Source: Bacillus swezeyi
Lineage (GTDB): Bacteria > Bacillota > Bacilli > Bacillales > Bacillaceae
NCBI RefSeq assembly: GCF_001969815.1
Contig: NZ_MRBK01000003.1
Location: 347-64,346 of the forward strand
Direction of reading: 5' to 3'
DNA: 64,000 nucleotides
The notes under the pieces were generated by a model. That model was given only the letters and a program-made list of their open reading frames with translations, did no database searches and was not told the DNA's origin. Made by a program: the position numbers and the translations under genes. The stretch's first letter is position 1. Each line of letters opens with the position of its first letter. Shown piece after piece: positions 61,479 to 64,000 of this stretch.

Positions 61479-62811
61479 ATGATTCGGCCTTAAGCCTTCC
61501 ACTGTACTGCTCCCCGAAAATCCGGGCGGCCAGCCCTGGCACGGCCATACATAAGAACACAGAGCGGCCGAGGCTGAATAAAGTAAAAGCGAGCCACAGC
61601 CCATGGTTTCCGAAAGCGGGTACAGCGGTGAAAAAGGCGGCCAAAAAACCAAGGGCGGCCAAAAGCATCGAATTTCTGACAGGGCCTATTTCAGTGGCGC
61701 CCGTAAAAATTCCGTAGAAAATCAATCCAAAACCTGCGGTTACAGGATACAGCATGATCCAAACATCGTATGTTTTGGCAGCTTCCAGGACGCTTTCAAG
61801 CGGTGTAAATAAAGGAATGATCGCATCTTTCAAGAGAAAATAGCCGGCGGCAAGAACCGCTGACGAAATAAGCGACCACTGGAATGAAAGAGAAAGCGTC
61901 CGGGAATAGAGGCCGCGATCCAAATTTCCTACGGCTTTTCCGGTAAAAATACTTGATGCATTGGCAAATCCGTCAAAAAAGTACGCCATCATATAATGAA
62001 TTTGAATCAAGATGGCATTGGCGGCCAAAATTTCAGAACCAAAACCGGCGCCTTTAGCTGTAAACAAATTGAAAACCGCCAGAAGGCACAATGTTCTGAT
62101 CAATAAATCCCGGTTGACCGCCATCATTTTTTTTAACGGCTTCGGATCGAGCAAAAGTTTGACAGGCGGCAATTTAAACGGTATGGCAGCATTTGTTTTC
62201 ACAAGCCAGCAGCCGATCAGACAGCCCGTTATTTCAGAAATCACGGTAGCCGCGGCGATGCCGTATACTTCCATATGAAAGACATAAACAAAGACGACAT
62301 CAAGGACGATATTCAAGACATTCATCGAAATTTGCAAAAACAATGTTACTTTGATGAGTGACATTCCCATCAGCCAGCCGAGAATACAGTAGCTGACTAA
62401 AGCGAAAGGGGCTCCCCAAATCCGCAATGAAAAATACTGGGATGCAAATTCAGCCGTATGCACATCCGGCTGAATCAGCATCAGCGCTGAATATTCAAGC
62501 GGTTTTTGCAAGATGATGAAGATCAATCCGGCAAACAGCGCGATACAAACGGGCCGTGTGAGCGCCAAAACGCTCTCTGAGCTGTTTTGAGCGCCGAGCG
62601 ACTGAGCGGCGAAGCCTGAAGTGCTCACCCGCAAAAATCCAAACAGCCAATACATCGTGTTGAAAATGATCGTTCCAACTGCAACACCGCCAATGTAAGC
62701 AGGGGAAGAAAGCTGTCCGGCCACCGCTGTATCAACCGCTCCGAGCAGCGGGGTGGTAATCGTTGAAATGATCAGCGGAATGGCGACCGCAAGATAATGT
62801 CTGTGGTTCAT
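61477..62811 (-). CDS. MATE-family efflux transporter
   Basis: The 444-residue protein has about 12 membrane helices. The N-terminus has IPLIISTITTPLLGAVDTAVAGQL, which carries the conserved Asp and the LG-VDT pattern of MATE (DinF/NorM type) exporters, and FLRVSTSGFAAQSLGA follows. It should exchange Na+ or H+ for drugs or metabolites. It lies 12 bases after an ABC importer ATPase gene on the same strand and is probably the last gene of that operon. A metabolite- or metallophore-export role is possible if the importer takes up a metal chelate, which is speculation. Confidence 0.88.
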   Translation of the reverse strand: MNHRHYLAVAIPLIISTITTPLLGAVDTAVAGQLSSPAYIGGVAVGTIIFNTMYWLFGFLRVSTSGFAAQSLGAQNSSESVLALTRPVCIALFAGLIFIILQKPLEYSALMLIQPDVHTAEFASQYFSLRIWGAPFALVSYCILGWLMGMSLIKVTLFLQISMNVLNIVLDVVFVYVFHMEVYGIAAATVISEITGCLIGCWLVKTNAAIPFKLPPVKLLLDPKPLKKMMAVNRDLLIRTLCLLAVFNLFTAKGAGFGSEILAANAILIQIHYMMAYFFDGFANASSIFTGKAVGNLDRGLYSRTLSLSFQWSLISSAVLAAGYFLLKDAIIPLFTPLESVLEAAKTYDVWIMLYPVTAGFGLIFYGIFTGATEIGPVRNSMLLAALGFLAAFFTAVPAFGNHGLWLAFTLFSLGRSVFLCMAVPGLAARIFGEQYSGRLKAES

Positions 62812-62823
62812 GTTTTACCCCCC

Positions 62824-63609
62824 TTATGATTCAAACACCTGAAGCAGCTTTTTTGCATAGGGGTGTCTTTTTTCGGAAAACAGCTCTTCTTTTGCAAATT
62901 GATCTGCAATCTGCCCGTCTTTCATGATCATGATGTGATGGCTCATAAAATGAACAGCGGCGAGATCATGTGAGATAAACAAGTAAGAAAGGCCCATTTC
63001 GTCCTGCAGATCCTTCAGGAGATCCAAAATTTTCGCCTGGCTGGTGACATCGAGGCTTGCGGTCGGCTCGTCAAAAATGATTAAAGACGGCTCGATGCTG
63101 ATGGCTCTGGCGATCAAAACCCGCTGCCGCTGTCCGCCGCTTAATTCATGCGGATAGCGGTCAAGAAGGTGCGGCGGGAGGCCGACCATGGCAAACAAAT
63201 GTTCAGCGGCAAGGCGGCGATTCGCTAAAATTCCCCGCAAAAATAAAGGGGCGTCTTTTTTAGAGACATCCAAAGGCTCCATTACAGAATCAATCATTTT
63301 TAGCTTTGGATTTAATGAAGCGGCCGGATTTTGAAAAACAGCCTGAAGCTTTCTGCGGTAAAGGCGGGCGTCTTTTTTGTTTATGCTGCTAAGCGGGTGT
63401 TGATGAAGCCAAATCTCTCCCTGATCGATGTTTTCCAGCAGCAAAAGGCAGCGGGCAAGCGTACTTTTCCCGCTGCCGCTCTCGCCGGTCAGGCCGAGGC
63501 ACTCGCCTTTCCGAATGGAAAAGGATACATTGTCAACGGCCTTGTGTCCGCAAGAATAATGTTTTGTCAGGTTGCTGACCGCAAGGACTGTCTCTTCTTT
63601 TCGGGTCAT
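62824..63609 (-). CDS. Peptide/nickel-type ABC importer ATPase (second ATPase)
   Basis: The 261-residue ATPase has Walker A GESGSGKST, Q-loop AVFQNPAASLNPKLK, signature HELSGGQRQRVLIARAI, Walker B LIIFDEPTASLD and switch His SHDL. The QNPAASLNP stretch marks the OppF/DppF/NikE branch, which pairs with an OppD/NikD-type ATPase; that gene precedes it with a 4-base ATGA overlap. It energises uptake of peptides, nickel or a metallophore. The extra C-terminal extension of true OppF proteins is short here. Confidence 0.88.
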   Translation of the reverse strand: MTRKEETVLAVSNLTKHYSCGHKAVDNVSFSIRKGECLGLTGESGSGKSTLARCLLLLENIDQGEIWLHQHPLSSINKKDARLYRRKLQAVFQNPAASLNPKLKMIDSVMEPLDVSKKDAPLFLRGILANRRLAAEHLFAMVGLPPHLLDRYPHELSGGQRQRVLIARAISIEPSLIIFDEPTASLDVTSQAKILDLLKDLQDEMGLSYLFISHDLAAVHFMSHHIMIMKDGQIADQFAKEELFSEKRHPYAKKLLQVFES

Positions 63610-64000
63610 GAAGCTCCTCCTGTTCCTGTGAGCGCCGTGTCCTTTTCTGACGCGGCCATCAGCCGCAAAGGTGGGTTTTTCAGCGGGGGAACCGCGGCAA
63701 ATAAACGTTTTGTATACTCGTGTTGCGGATGCTTCATTAAGCTCGCGGTTCCTCCGCTTTCAACAATTGCTCCGTTCTGCATAACAGCTGCCTGATCGGC
63801 ATATCTCTTGACAAGCCGCAAATCATGCGTGATAAAAAGGACAGCGCAGTTTGTTTTATCGCGGAGCATGGCCAGCTGCTGTAAAACGTCGGCTGCCGTG
63901 ATGCTGTCTAAGGCCGTTGTAGGCTCGTCGGCGATTAAGAGCTTCGGCTTGAGCACCATGGCTTGAGCGATGGCTGCTCTTTGCAATTGTCCGCCGCTCA
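63606..64000 (-). CDS. Peptide/nickel-type ABC importer ATPase (first ATPase), N-terminal part outside the window
   Basis: Only the C-terminal half is present. The frame runs to the window edge, beginning within the signature (SGGQLQRAAIAQAM). Walker B is KLLIADEPTTALD, the switch His is in FITHDL and the C-terminal stretch PQHEYTKRLFAAVPPL is typical of OppD/NikD proteins. It forms a heterodimer with the following ATPase. The membrane subunits and binding protein should lie upstream, outside the window. Confidence 0.85.
   Translation of the reverse strand, partial: SGGQLQRAAIAQAMVLKPKLLIADEPTTALDSITAADVLQQLAMLRDKTNCAVLFITHDLRLVKRYADQAAVMQNGAIVESGGTASLMKHPQHEYTKRLFAAVPPLKNPPLRLMAASEKDTALTGTGGAS

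Overview
The window comes from a member of the Bacillus licheniformis group, most likely a bacitracin-producing B. paralicheniformis-type strain. Codon usage and the chromosomal backbone on the right (coaA, yqjT, yqjV, yqzH, yybP with its Mn2+ riboswitch, yqjW, yqjX) are Bacillus. The first 47 kb is the bacitracin synthetase cluster with its regulators and self-resistance genes.

Positions 1-42910 hold three nonribosomal peptide synthetase genes: bacA (5' end missing, five modules), bacB (two modules) and bacC (five modules plus thioesterase). Binding-pocket residues read from each adenylation domain give Ile-Cys-Leu-Glu-Ile / Lys-Orn / Ile-Phe-Thr-Asp-Asn. Epimerization domains sit in the Glu, Orn, Phe and Asp modules, and a heterocyclization domain sits before Cys. 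This is the bacitracin assembly line with one exception. Module 10 should activate His, but its adenylation domain carries a textbook Thr code (DFWNIGMVHK) on a G+C-richer segment, as if its core had been swapped. The predicted product is a Thr10 bacitracin analogue, and this is the main finding.

Positions 43107-47355 carry bacR/bacS (two-component system), bcrA/bcrB (ABC exporter) and bcrC (undecaprenyl-pyrophosphate phosphatase). Four TTAAG-type repeats spaced exactly 11 bp apart lie before bcrA and are a likely BacR operator.

Positions 47.4-53.5 kb form an accessory stretch: an SMI1/KNR4 protein; a secreted cationic protein of unknown function followed by its own ABC transporter; a Rap phosphatase gene with two homopolymer frameshifts at its start; a 41-residue Phr precursor carrying the pentapeptide EKAIT twice; and an MFS exporter with an operator-like dyad over its promoter.

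Positions 53.8-64 kb look like core chromosome: a GrpB-family gene, coaA, yqjT, yqjV, yqzH, the yybP Mn2+ riboswitch and lipoprotein, LexA-box-controlled yqjW (PolY2) and yqjX, a FusB-type EF-G-binding protein behind a leader-peptide attenuator, a MATE exporter, and two ATPases of a peptide/nickel-type ABC importer, the last cut by the window edge.

No tRNA, rRNA, insertion sequence or CRISPR array was seen. Positions and motifs were read by eye. Family assignments rest on remembered family features, not on searches.
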